Assembly: GCA_014529385.2 (NCBI GenBank)
Contig: CM043967.1
Location: forward strand, 132,121,182 to 132,185,181
DNA length: 64,000 nucleotides
Direction: 5' to 3'
Origin: Adiantum capillus-veneris
Taxonomy: Eukaryota; Streptophyta; Polypodiopsida; Polypodiales; Pteridaceae
The first letter of the stretch is position 1, and the number at the start of each line of letters is the position of its first letter. Shown here one piece after another: positions 12,183-24,488 of this stretch. Position numbers and translations under genes: made by a program. The notes beneath the pieces are model-generated. The model was not told the origin of the DNA and searched no databases. It saw nothing but the letters and a program-made list of their open reading frames with translations.

Positions 12183-12960
12183 CTAACTATTTGGGTACAA
12201 ACAAGAAGGGCAGGACTTCGAAATGGTTTCCCTCCTAGAATCAGATCCTTCTTGAAGAAACCTATCGTCCACGTTCATTGTATCCACTTGCACACCTTCC
12301 CCCACCATTCCTCTAATAGTCGGACAGTCCATGAAAAGGTGTGCGAGGTCTTCGCTAGCCCCTCGGCACCCCGACCACTTATCGCATCCTATGCCCCGTG
12401 CATGAATCTTGATGCCGTCGGCAAGGCCCCCCATAGCACCTTCCACAGAAACACCTTCATATATTGGGGCTACTGTGGCCCCCCAATGTTCAGCGTGACC
12501 ATAGCCCAACGGGCTTCCGACCATTGTGTTTTTCCACTGTTTGTTCAAGGGGGCGAACCAATCCTCCTTGTGCATGAGCATTTGATAGATGCTTTGGTGT
12601 GAGGTTTAAAGAAAAGGCTGCTCTTGGGCCATTTCCAAGCTTTCCACTCAAAAGTGGATTCCCGAATCGGCAGACCGTTGTTCAGGCCTTTAGCGGCCCT
12701 CGATACATGCAGCTTTTCCATGCCATTTAGTTGAAGCTGGTTAGCTAGAAAGCCATAAGATTTCCAACGCTGGTTATTTTCATCCCAAAAATGGATTGGT
12801 CGATGGAGTCCTTTATTATTCAACCTTCTGGCAATTTCCCTCCAGTAAGAATTCACGCTGACTCCAACTACTTTTGTCAGCCAAAGGGACCAATGCGAGG
12901 CGGAGTTCTGAGTATACATGATTAATTCTCCCCATTCTAGAACCAATGTCGCTCTATTGC
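12183..12960 (-). pseudogene. LINE fragment: C-terminal reverse-transcriptase zinc-binding region
   Basis: Two overlapping minus-strand frames (12545-12946 and 12183-12581) join by one frameshift. They resemble the end of a plant LINE ORF2, with the zf-RVT type region: CDKWSGCRGASEDLAHLFMD contains Cys residues and the HLF.DCP phrase typical of the family. The polymerase core and endonuclease are absent, so this is a fragment sitting between two PPR relic blocks. It is not close to the LINE at 17-38 kb at the phrase level. Confidence 0.6.

Positions 12961-13920
<960 letters not shown>

Positions 13921-14000
<80 letters not shown>
13921..14000. repeat. (TC)n microsatellite
   Basis: Uninterrupted TC dinucleotides. 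Confidence 0.95.
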
Positions 14001-14004
<4 letters not shown>

Positions 14005-14199
14005 CCATTCGCTATCATTGTGCCCTAACGTGTGTTCTCTGAGCACTCTCGGGACTTTAGTCGGAATGATTATTTATTGACACTTGGTGAGGGGAGGAGC
14101 TATTTAATCAACCAATCAATATCGAGTAATTCCCAAGCACGAAATATTTTTCAATAGCCCTCACTAATCATATTCCCACTTGCCTTGAAGATAGAAGCA

Positions 14200-16170
14200 T
14201 TGGTTATTGCATCAAGAGAGACCTACCTTTGCTTGTGCTAAAACATCCCAGAGCTTCCTAGCCCCTACCCCTCTTGGACATAACCCATAATCAATGCATT
14301 CAAATACACGTTCTGGACATGGAGCTCCTCAAGCATCCGTGATTGCATCTGGAGGCATGCCCTCACTTTCCATCCACTGAAAATATCCCACAACTTCCTT
14401 GCCCTGCTCCTTCAAGGGATAGGTCATAATAAATGCACTCCAAGAGAGAACAATCTCGACAAGAAGCTCCTTAAGCACACCATATTTTGCATACATGTCG
14501 ACAAGGGAATTCCCAACAGCCTTTTTTCCCACATGCCTTGGGAGCTGCAAGCATTGATGATTGCATCTGGGGAGACACCCTCGCTTTGCACCCATTGAAA
14601 ATAGCCCATAGATTCCTCGCCATGTCCCTCTTGGGCATATCCAGCAATAAATGTGGACAGGGAGCCATCAAGCGTAGGTGATTGTATATGGAGAGATGCC
14701 CTCATTTCACATCTGCAGAAAACAGCCCACAGGTTCGTCGCCCTATCCCTCCTCAACCGTAATGAATGCACCCTCCAAGAGATGACATTCGAAAGAGGAA
14801 GCTTCGTAGGTGCACAGAATTGTACGTACGTGTCGACCAAGGAATTCCTAAGCACGACATTTCTTTTCAACAACCCCCGACTAACAATATCATCGTGAAT
14901 TATTTGCATGTATCAGCATCTTGCGTAGTCCCACATGCCTTGAAGATGCAAGCATATGTGATTGCATGTGGAGAGACACCCTCGCTTCACACAAATTCCT
15001 CACCCTACCCCTCTTAGGCATATGCCACAATGAATGCACTCCAAGAGAAGACATTCCAAACAGGAAGCTCCTTTAAGCACCACATTTTGTGTACATGTCG
15101 ACCAAGGCATTCTGAGCACGACATCCTTTTTCAACAACCCCTAACTAACAATAACATCGTGAATTCTTTTCCCCATGTTAGCATCTTGCATAGTCCCCCA
15201 TGCCTTCAAGCTACAAGCATAGATATTTGCATCTGGAGAAACAACCTCGCTTTGCATCCGTTGAAAACAACCCCTAGCTTCCTGCCCCTGCCCCTTTTGT
15301 GCATATGCCACAATAAACTCCAAGAGAAGACATTCTATACAAAAAACTCCTTTAAGCACCACATTTTGCGTACATGTCGACCAAGACATTCCCAAGCACG
15401 ACATCCTTTTTCAACAGCCCATGACTGACAATATCATCGTGAATTCTTTTCCCCATGTCAGCATCTTGCATAGTCCCCCATGCCTTGAATCTGCAAGCAT
15501 AGATGTTTGCATCTAGAGAAACAACCTCACTTTGCATCCACTAAAAACAACCCCTAGCTTCTTGGCCCTACTCCTTGTGTGCATAAGCCACAATCAATGT
15601 GTTCGAAGGGATGGTGTTCCGGGCACAGATCTCCTCCAGCATATGTGATTGCATATGCCTTAGTTGGGTAAATGCCACAATCAATGCATTCCCAAGAGAT
15701 GACCTCCTAGATAGAAAGCTCCTCAAGCACTTTCTTTGTTTTTTGAAGGACACCACACTTGACATACATGTCGATCCCAACACTCCCAAGCACCGCCTCT
15801 TTTTTCGACATCCCTTGACTAACATCTCATTGTGAATTTTTTTGCCCATATCAGCGCCACATGCCTTCAAGATCCAAGAGTACGTGATTGCGTATGGAGA
15901 GATGCCCTCGCTTTGCATATGCTAAAATGTCCCAGAGCTTCCTAGCCCTACCCTTCTTGGACATACCCCGTAATCAATGCATTCAAAGACACGTTCTAGA
16001 CATGGAGCTCCTCAAGCATAACTGATTGCAACTAGAGGCATCCCCTTGCTTCACATCCACTGAAAATAGCCCACAACTTCCTTGCCCTGCTCCTTCAAGT
16101 CATAGGTCGTAATAAATTCACTCCAAGAGAGAACATTTTGGACATGAAGCTCCTTAAGCAGGGCCCAAAT
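14200..16170 (-). pseudogene. Degenerate PLS-class PPR array, block 2, with higher-order duplication
   Basis: Seven or more tandem copies of a roughly 270-280-bp unit occur on the minus strand, recognisable on the + strand by GATTGCATCTGGAGA-like starts near 14341, 14562, 14682, 14960, 15228, 15506 and 15888. Translated pieces include GLLKKDVVLGNVLVDMYAKC, MGKRIHDDIVS and a MQSEGVSPDAI-like phrase. The unit length is close to one P-L-S triplet. A larger duplication makes 14225-14475 match 15918-16165 almost throughout. Every copy has stops or frameshifts. Intact PLS proteins also carry tandem triplets, but this DNA-level similarity between units implies recent array turnover. Confidence 0.75.
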
Positions 16171-16348
16171 GAGATCCAACCATCACAAAATATACAACCC
16201 TTAAATTGGATTGAAAAATGTTGGGTTTGTGTGCATGCATATATGTTAGCTTACTTTCTTTGCGTGAAAATGTATCCCAACTGCTAGGTCCTCACCCTCA
16301 ACACTTGCAGCTCCTTCGTACTGCAAAGCCCCAATAACCACCTAAAAT

Positions 16349-16350
<2 letters not shown>
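16171..16350. other. Non-coding spacer
   Basis: Nothing recognised between the PPR relic and a short GA tract. Confidence 0.4.

Positions 16351-16384
<34 letters not shown>
16351..16384. repeat. (GA)n microsatellite
   Basis: Short uninterrupted GA tract. Confidence 0.9.
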
Positions 16385-16388
<4 letters not shown>

Positions 16389-16968
16389 ATAGTATAGATG
16401 GTTGAGCATAAACTCAATATGCGCTAGCTCACGCAATGTGTTTTTGGCCTCTTGTATAATATTAAAATTTATTTTTTTGGCTTTCTAAAACAAGGCTTAG
16501 GGAGAAGGGAGTTAGACATACATTTGCCACGCAGTGAAATGGTATTTTAGGGCGGGTTTAGTCGACACGGCGGTAGAGAAAGCAGAAGGAGTGTGCATCC
16601 GAGTTGGCAAGCTCCTATTGGAGCAAAAAGGGATTCCTCATCTCCCCCCCCCCCCAAAAAAAAAAAAAAAAACCTTGAAAAAACAAAAATTCCGCCCTGC
16701 TTTTCAGCATGATGCACAGGCAGCGCATTTTGAACCCAATCGGACGGCGCAAGATGTAGTTGTGCTCAAATTAGGCTACAAGCACTTGGTGCTCGTCCAG
16801 CCCTTGTGAACACGTAAGGTGGAGGCAATTAAAAAAGAAAGCTTCTACCGTCGGGCTTGTCTTAACGCGGCCTTAGTTTGTAAAAAGAGTCTTTTCTTTT
16901 AAGAGCCTTACATGGGTTCTTTTCATTAAATTGTTTTAGAACACCAGCGTGACTCTTCACCTTGTTTT
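16385..16968. other. Non-coding flank of the LINE
   Basis: Contains a C-run joined to an A-run (about 16647-16672). An open frame at 16534-16809 crosses it and is not called. Confidence 0.4.
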
Positions 16969-16983
16969 AAGGATAAAAACAAT
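16969..16983. repeat. Target-site duplication of LINE, 3' side
   Basis: AAGGATAAAAACAAT is identical to 38104-38118. On the + strand it is followed directly by a T-run (the LINE 3' tail on the minus strand). Confidence 0.85.
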
Positions 16984-17145
16984 TTTTTTAAAAACCAAGT
17001 ACGCGTTGTGAATTAATTAGAAGAGTCCAAAAGCATTACATCTGGGTGCCCAAGGAAGGGGCAGAAAGATAGAACATACATTGATACAAAATCTGATGGT
17101 CCTCCATGAGGGCTCATCATATATAATAAAGCATAATTCAAAGAC

Positions 17146-20100
17146 CTACAGTCTATCAATCTCAGCCTGTAGTTGTGAAATGAAGAATTGGGCGTCTGCA
17201 TACTTGACTGCAAGGTCGTTCACATCATCCACCAGCCCCATTAGCCAGTCATGCATTAACTCCAGGGTGCCGTTGTCGACAAGATGCTCTTGAGCTTGCG
17301 GGCTCTGCAGGCAGTAGAACTGCATGGCATCACCCAGAACTGCCATCCGGTTTCGATAGATCCTCAATTGAGACATGAGGGGGGTGGAGGCCTGCACATT
17401 ACATCCAAAGAAAATGCTTTTTAGATTCTGATGAGCCCCAACATTACCATACAGATGATTATTCCTATAGGTCCACAACACCCGCAGAAACTCAGCTCTA
17501 CTCCTCTGCCAAAACTCATGAAGAATTGTGGTCCCCTCCCCTAGTAGAAATTGCTTCCAACTAAGTACATATCCCAAGGTTTTGAACAGGGGGGCAAGAA
17601 TTCTGAGGTTAGAGGGGCAATTGATGAACAAATGTGGTATGTCTTCTAGATGTTGCTGGCATCTGGGGGAAATCCCATCACCCAACCCAATATTTCTTTA
17701 TTTCTCTCCTGTCCACAGGGCTTTATGCAGAATTAGCCACATTAGAACTGACTGTTTGGGCTGGATATGCTTGTGCGAGATGGAGGAGAACTTAAAGTTC
17801 CATTGTTTTCTATCCCATGACACATGCCACCTGCGGTTCAGAGTGACATGGAGGGGAGGGTCACTTGGCTTGATAAGGTCAGGAGGGTTAGTAAGAGCTG
17901 CACCTCCCTGTCAGCAAAGATCTTTACTGGTAGATTCTAGATTTGCCGCAAAGATCCAAGAACTCTCCAAAGGAAAATCAGAGATCCTTCTTTCTATGAG
18001 GAGCGCCTCCCAAGGTTGAAGTTGGAAACGTGTGAGGAGTTGGTGACCAGTATACCAAGAGTGGGAGTCAGCATTCCACAGGTCCATCCATCTTTGTAGT
18101 CCTTTTTTATGAATTCTCCTTGCTGTCCTCAATTGGGCTGCTGTGATAGGGGGGATTGGGGGCTTAGACCACCAGATAGACTCATACTTCAGGATGATCT
18201 CCCCTTTCCTAGATGTCGAGTTGTACCTTAAACTACTTCTGTACCGATTCCATGCCTCCCAAATTGACTTGATAAGGTGAGATCCCACGGAGGAGATAGG
18301 TTCTGAGCCAAAGAAAAATGTAATCCATGGTAGATCGTTCCACTTGGGATCACCTTTGATGTGAAAAAGTTTCAGATTTCTGAACAAGAGTCTAGCCCAC
18401 TCCGCCTCCGGGTGGTCAAGAGCTCTTATGACCAGTTTGGAGGAAAGTTTATCCGCCCTTTGGCCAAGATCTTGAACGCCCAGTCCTCCAAGAGACTTAG
18501 GCAGGGTGCAAACATCCCACTTGACTTTTGCAGCACCTCTTTTAAAAGGATCCCCAGACCATAGGAAATTCCTGCACACTTTGATTGCTTCCCTGATGTG
18601 GGAGTCAGGAGGACGCCAGCAGCATAGAAAGAATAATAGGTAGGCAGAGATGAAATGGTTAAGGACCAAGACCCTTCCCGCTATGTTAGCTTGGAGACCA
18701 ATCCACCTATTCAGTTTGCTTCTGAACTTGTCCATCACCCATGCCCATCTCTGCCTCATGGTAACTCCGAACCCTAGGGGGATACCAAGAAGCCTAAACA
18801 CTTGTCCATCAGGAATCACTTGGCAACCTTGGTCTAGCAGCCATTGAGGGATGGGGGAATAGGAGGCTCTCACTCTTGTTTTAGCATGATTGATCCTCGA
18901 GCCAGAGGCTGAGCAGAAAATGTCTAGAGCCTCCCAGAGGTGTTTCAAAGAGTTCTCCTCATTCTTGAGCAGTCCGTTTGTGTCATCTGCGAATTGAGAA
19001 AGGCACAGCTGTTTGGAGGTGCCTGGCAAAGAGATACCCTGAATGAAGCCTCTCTGCATCCAGCCTTTGATGAGGCAATTAAAACCATCTCCAACTATTG
19101 CAAAGAGTAGGGGGGCCAAGGGGCAGCCTTCTCTCACTGAGCTGTTCAGAACGAATGCTTCTGAAATCATCCCATTGAGGGCTACTTTTGCATGGGCATT
19201 CCCGGAGCGTTTTGACGAACCTTAAGAGGTTCTGGCCAAACCCCATGTGGTGGAAACTTTCTAAAATGAAGGACCATTCGAGTCTATCGTAGGCCTTGTC
19301 ATAATCTACTTTAACAAAGACGTAGTCCTGCTTCGTTTCTTCAACATATTCAACCGCTTCCCAGAGGGCTATGACAGCCTCAAGGATCCTCCTACCTTTG
19401 ATAAACCCTTTCTACTCCTCATTAAGCCATTTTGATAGATGGATGGAGATTCGATTAGCAACAGACTTGGCAAATACTTTGTAGGCTGAGTTGAGCATAG
19501 TGAGGGGTCTCCAATTGCTAAGATCTTCTTTTGGCCCTTTTTTGTGGAGAAGCTTTATAACTCTAGTGTTGATGAGGTTTGGGAGAGCGTGGTACTTTAG
19601 AGACTCCTCCCAGACTTGAAGGAGGCAAGGAGTAATGATTTCTTTGAATTGCTAGAAAAACTCGGCTGGGAGACCGTTCAGCCCCGGGGTTTTATTGGGC
19701 TTAAGAGATTCAATTGCAGAGTAGATATCTGCTGAGGAGAGGGGGGAGTCAATGATAGCCACATCTTCAGCAGGAATGACCCTCTTTCTAAAGTCCCAAA
19801 TGATTCTTCTGTTAGCTACCACCTGCTCAGAAATAACCTCCTTGGGGCTGAATAGAGTCTCGAAGTGACCCCTGACGAATTCTAGGTTGCTTTCCTCTGA
19901 ATCGGCAACACCACTCCCAGTGAGGAGCTGGGGAACAAGTTCCTTGGCATTTTTCTTTCTCAGGCTGTGGAACATCTCCTTAGACGGCCTATCGGTTTTA
20001 CCTGCCCACCATTCTTTGAAAAATAGCTTAGTGTGTTGTAGAGCTAGGTCCTCTTGCTCTCGCAGATGGGCCCTGAGAGAGTTTATCTTGTCCTGTTGGG

Positions 20101-21061
20101 ATGGGTTAGGGGCTTGATCACTTTCAAGAAGGCACAGTTCTGCATAGACATGATCTCTTTTTACTTTCCTTAATCTGGTGACCTCTTTCCTAGTGTTGAC
20201 GAGCAGCTTTTGCGTTTGCTTTACTGCACTGCACCATGCTTTGGCTGAGGAGGAGGAGGAAGAGAAGGTACCAGTCCAGATGCTTCTCATGCTATCAATC
20301 ACTTCGGGTCTGGAGAAAAGGCTTGGGTCAGTGTGAAACCATTTATTGCGAATTTTACTGGCTTTATCATCAAATGTGGAGAGGAGGGGGTAATGATCGG
20401 ACAAGCATGAGGTGTATATGGGTTTAGATTTGACCCTGTTAAAACTGTTGGCCACCTGCGCCGAAACATAGCATCTATCTAGTCTGGCTTTCCTGGCTAG
20501 ATGACCCCTATTGTAGTTCTGCCAGGTAAACTCGCCTTGAACGCCGACATCCCATAAGTCAAGAAGATCCTTACAAGACTCCCACTTGATCTTCTCCTCT
20601 CCCTGGATGACCTGACCCATCCTGAGATATCTATCATCTAGGGATTCAACCATGTTGAAATCCCCTACGAGCATCACAGGGCCAGGAAGGGATGAGATCT
20701 CCTCCCAAATTTTGGCTCGATTGCTTGTGGACCCTCCAGCATAAATTGAAACAAGCAAGCAATTAAAGGGGTGGGGTAGGGGGATAGCACACGAGAATTC
20801 AGACTGTCTAGCTCGATCCAGCCCAATAGCCAGCTCTTTCTTTAGCCCAATGGCAGTACCTCCAGCTCCTCGAGCATGAGTAGAGACTACCCACGAAAAA
20901 TCTGGACAAATCTCTTTAAGCCGCCTGGAGAGATTCTCTCCCACTGTCTTAATCTCTTGTACAGAGCAGATGTCCACTGGATTGCCCTTCAACCATGCTC
21001 TGATTTTTTGGGCTTTAAGAGGATCCGAGATCCCTTTTACATTCCACGACAAGAGTTTCAT
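17146..21061 (-). pseudogene. LINE ORF2: endonuclease / reverse transcriptase / zf-RVT (inactivated)
   Basis: Starts at 21061 with MKLLSWNVKG. The apurinic-type endonuclease (about residues 1-230) keeps the N of SWN, the E of QEIK, the GDFN motif and the SDH motif. The reverse transcriptase follows, with VREGCPLAPLLFAI and active site FADDT (about 18979-18993). The C-terminal zinc-binding region lies around 17650-17700 (RCQQHLEDIPHLFINCP). Disablements: a TAG near 19653 (after AEFF), a TAG near 19415 in the conserved NEE*KGFIKG phrase where the family has Gln, a frameshift near 19196, and stops between 17690 and 17910. The start codon overlaps the ORF1 stop as ATGA. Stop at 17146-17148. Confidence 0.85.
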
Positions 21062-22463
21062 CGATTGGTCTTCTTCTTACCCTTATTCTGCTGGGTCTTG
21101 TTGGGGGTACTAGTCACCGCAGAATGATTTCTCTTATTGTCTTTAACTATCTCCATTGGTTCTGAGGATGTGTTGGCATTCAATTCCTGTAAAGGCACCT
21201 GGGATGCTTGATTGAGGTCAATGACCTTGGACCTAACTTCCAACGGGAGTTCGGGAGGGGGAAGAGCCTCGCCAGAGGCTTTTTCCTTGGGGGTGGCTCC
21301 AATTTCTCCTTCGTCTGGCTCAGACCCAGAATCGGAAACCTCGGACTCTTCCCACAAGGGGAGCTCTGCAAGGAGAGCGAACCGATTGTGATTCTTGGGT
21401 TTTGGATGGTTTCCTTCTGACTTGCCGGTAGGGGTCCTGGAGGTCTTGGTGGCTGCTGGAGCAGTCCCTTCAGCTTTCTTAGCAGGTGATTTGAGGTCAG
21501 CCTTCCTGGCAACAGGGGGGTCTTCCTTGGGAGGGGGAGGAGGGGGATACTTTATGGGGCATTCTCTGATAAAGTGACCAGCTGTCCCACAGTGGAAACA
21601 GGCATTCGGAAGGTACTTGTAGATTATAGGTTGTACCATCCTCTCCCCTTCATCCGTGGCTATAATCATGGACTCAGGTAGGGGGTGGGAGAGGTCCATT
21701 TCTATTAGCATCTGGGGATGCCATGAGGAATTGTACTCCCGCTGGGGCTTGCCACCAAGCACCTTCCCGAGTTGATCTCCGATGAGCCGCAGATGGTGAC
21801 GATAGTGGAGGGGGAGGTCCGAGAGTTCTACCCAAACAGGGTAGTTCTCCAAAGCTGACTTGTCAAGGTTAAACCCCTTGGACCATTTAAACAAACATAG
21901 AGGGGAGGATCTGACAACCCAGTGGCCAATGCTCAATATCTCAAAAGCCATCTCCTCGGTTTTGAACATAAACAGGAAATGGTTTTTGGCGAGGGCCTGT
22001 ATTGTCTCCACCTCACAGCCTCGTGTTCCCCACTGGTTACGTACCCAAGCTCTGACGACTTCAACTGGGGGACGTGGACCAGCAATAAGACCTATAAGGG
22101 CCCTGGATTCGAGGTCCTTTTCAATTTTTTACACCTGTGAGGAAGGAAGGATAACCATAGGCAAACCTCTTGTGTCTGTTGGAGGGCGGTCCCCATCAGT
22201 GTTCTTGCTGTGTCCACCGAAAAAGCTCGGGGTACCATCAGGGGATGACCAAGCGGGTCCCGGCGCAGCAGAGCTCTTATTTGGGCCTAATGGCGAACAG
22301 AAAGCGTCCTCTGGAATGGAATCTTGTCTTCCTCTTAGAGCCTCCTGGAGCTGAGAGGCGACTGCTTGAGGCAGATTGTTGAAAAGCTGTTGCGCGAACA
22401 GATGAGAGGGCCCTACTTGAAATGCAGGGGTCAAGTTTTGGGAGAGCAAGGGACGATGAGGGA
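21058..22463 (-). pseudogene. LINE ORF1, 3' part: DUF4283 and CCHC zinc knuckle
   Basis: This is the nucleic-acid-binding ORF1 of a plant L1-type LINE. Reading leftwards it has a proline/glutamine-rich N-terminal stretch (22129-22460), then a DUF4283-like domain (starting at ESRALIGLIAGPRP and running to about 21640), then a zinc knuckle CFHCGTAGHFIREC (about 21570-21610; C-x2-C-x4-H-x4-C). A Lys/Pro-rich acidic tail ends with KKKTNR. A single in-frame TAA at 22127-22129 splits the frame; otherwise it is open to the CACTA insertion at 22463. The first codons are on the far side of the insertion (37917-38030). It ends at 21058, overlapping ORF2 by 4 bp. Confidence 0.85.
22461..22463. repeat. 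Target-site duplication GGA of outer CACTA
   Basis: GGA precedes the CACTA tip at 22464 and GGA (37914-37916) follows the opposite tip at 37913, the 3-bp duplication expected of the CACTA superfamily. Confidence 0.85.
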
Positions 22464-22712
22464 CACTACAAGAGGTTGTGTGCTCTTGTGACACTGTTAG
22501 CAACGGAAATACACTGGGTTTTTATAACCCTCGGCGTCGCTAATAGCGTCGCTACGAGAGCGTCGCTATATGCGTCGCTATAACCGTCGCTATATAGAGA
22601 CGCTCATTGCGACGGTTATAGCGACGTTTACACAAAAGTCTATAGCGACGCTCATAGAGACGCTACAGAGCCATAAATAGCGACGGTTATAGCGATGCCC
22701 GAGAGAAATGTT
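22464..22712. repeat. CACTA 3' terminal and subterminal repeats (outer element)
   Basis: After the terminal CACTACAAGAGG come more than ten copies, in both orientations, of a short word AGCGACG / CGTCGCT, often as TATAGCGACG (22527-22700). Such subterminal arrays are the binding sites of the TNPA-type protein in En/Spm elements; that role here is inference. Confidence 0.85.
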
Positions 22713-23078
22713 TTTTGGTGACACGGCATTGAATGCCCTGCCACCCATCAACCATATTGTACTTGATTCACTTTTTAAAAAAAGTGCAAGGGTAGATAAT
22801 AGACCCAAAATAGTCACCCACAAGACGCATTGTTTGCAAAATTGACAAGCGTAAAATTGACAATTGTACACATCATAGGCAAAATGAATTGATTGGCAAA
22901 TGTAATAATGACAATTGTACAACATCATAGGCATAAAGAATTGATTGGCAAAATGAACTGCGGTGACAAATGTAATAATATACATGGTTCAAAAAGACGT
23001 ATAAAATCCGTCTCATGATACATAAGCTATGAGAAACCCTAAACTAATGCTATCTAGCTACGGCTAAACTGACGTCGT

Positions 23079-24247
23079 CTAGTCAGACATCTCATCGCGT
23101 CCAAGCGGCGTATCTGTCGGATTCTGCAAAAAAAGACAATAAGACAGCTTTTGGTAAGTATAAACATATAACGACATTTATAAAACAATACAAAAAATAG
23201 AAAAGAGTAAACCCTAATACTAACCATGCCGCCGCGAGAACTAAGAATGTCCATCAGGGCGTTTAAGCCCTTCCTGCCTGCGTACTCGCGCTCGTACGGT
23301 GTGGGATCACGTCCTGTCATCGACCACTGTCAAAACATACAAAGAATTCATTATGTTAGAATTAAAAAACTCATAAACCCTAAACTATCGAACATAAAGA
23401 GCAATGCGAAAACACTTACAAAATCGGCCTCAAATGATGCCCATCCACCGCTCCCCAAGTGGTGCGAGCTCCCTGCCTCTACTCGCGCTCTGGCTGCATC
23501 CTTTTGTTGCTTCCACTTGTCGGGATTCTCGCGCGCTGCTTTCTTCGCATTCTTCCAATCTTCTTTGGCCAACCAATCTGGCGTGTTCCACCCATGCTTG
23601 ATTGCTTTTTGCACTTCGGAACGCTTGTGTTTGCAGTATTCGTGCATTCGAATCTTCATCAGGTCTTCATTGAAGCGTTGATCCCGTGTTGGAACGGGAA
23701 ACTCATCATGAAGTATGCTGATGACTCTGTTTTTTAAATCACTTGGTACTTCACTCCATTTGTTTAGTATGTAGTGTCTAAACAGCTGAGAGCAAAGACC
23801 ACGCATGCGCGAGATCACCTTCTTGCCGTCATCATCCATGATGATGAGGCCGTTGAAATCGACGGAGTAAGGCAAGCCCTCTAGCCGGTGACGCGTGAAC
23901 CTGGGTGTCCCGGCAGGGGTCTCTAGCGGCGTGTCGATGGGGGTACGGACGTCAGGTGTCTCCACCGGCGTCTGGGCCCCAAAGCGAGGAGTGTCGAGTG
24001 GGGTGGCTCCTGGCGGAGTAGGTAGAGGTGTGTAGCTGCTAGGAACAGTCAGTCGTGCAAAACCTGGCATAGATGGCGATGTTGTGGCTGGCGTGGACGC
24101 CGAAGCTTCGGAGCACACCGAATGCTCCGAAATAGAGGGAGATGCGGATGGAGTAGGAACGCGCGATAATGCGCCAGAGTGATGACGCTCCACGTACCAC
24201 TGTCTCTGCTGCGGTGACAAAGAAGAAAGAAACTCCTCATCATCCAT
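23079..24247 (-). CDS. CACTA second protein (TNP1/TNPA-like), outer element
   Basis: Three-exon model: 24247-23420, 23326-23225 and 23123-23079, phase 0 at each GT-AG junction, 324 codons, no stops. The N-terminal half (MDDEEFLSSLSPQQRQ...) is low-complexity Ser/Pro/Thr with repeated TP motifs (TPLDTP, TPVETP, TPIDTP). The C-terminal half is charged and helical, with MRGLCSQLFRHYI, KWSEVPSDLKNRV and W.KEDWKNAKKAARENPDKW, resembling the TNP1 / Transposase_24 group of En/Spm second proteins. That family binds subterminal repeats and assists excision. It lies downstream of TNP2 in the same orientation. The inserted sibling has 47 extra residues after SAST. Splicing is inferred from sequence only. 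Confidence 0.7.
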
Positions 24248-24488
24248 ACCTACATTAAACACACGAATATTTAAACTTAATATTGAATGAATAGAGTAGA
24301 CAATGACGCAAAGACCATTAAATACAATGACGTAATGACGCATATAAATACAATGTCGAAAACTCAGAATTTTCAATCAAAAGATGTGAGCGCGAGTAGA
24401 AAAGAGCGTTATACACCATGGAAGGTACTTAGAGAGCCAGAGCTTTTACAACACGGAGCAAAATTGTTCAAATACAATATTTGTGGCT

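Noticed and set aside
23351-24376. Single-exon TNP1 as one open frame reading past the donor site
   Set aside because: The frame runs into intron sequence after GCCGATTTT. The spliced model restores the conserved downstream exons in both siblings.
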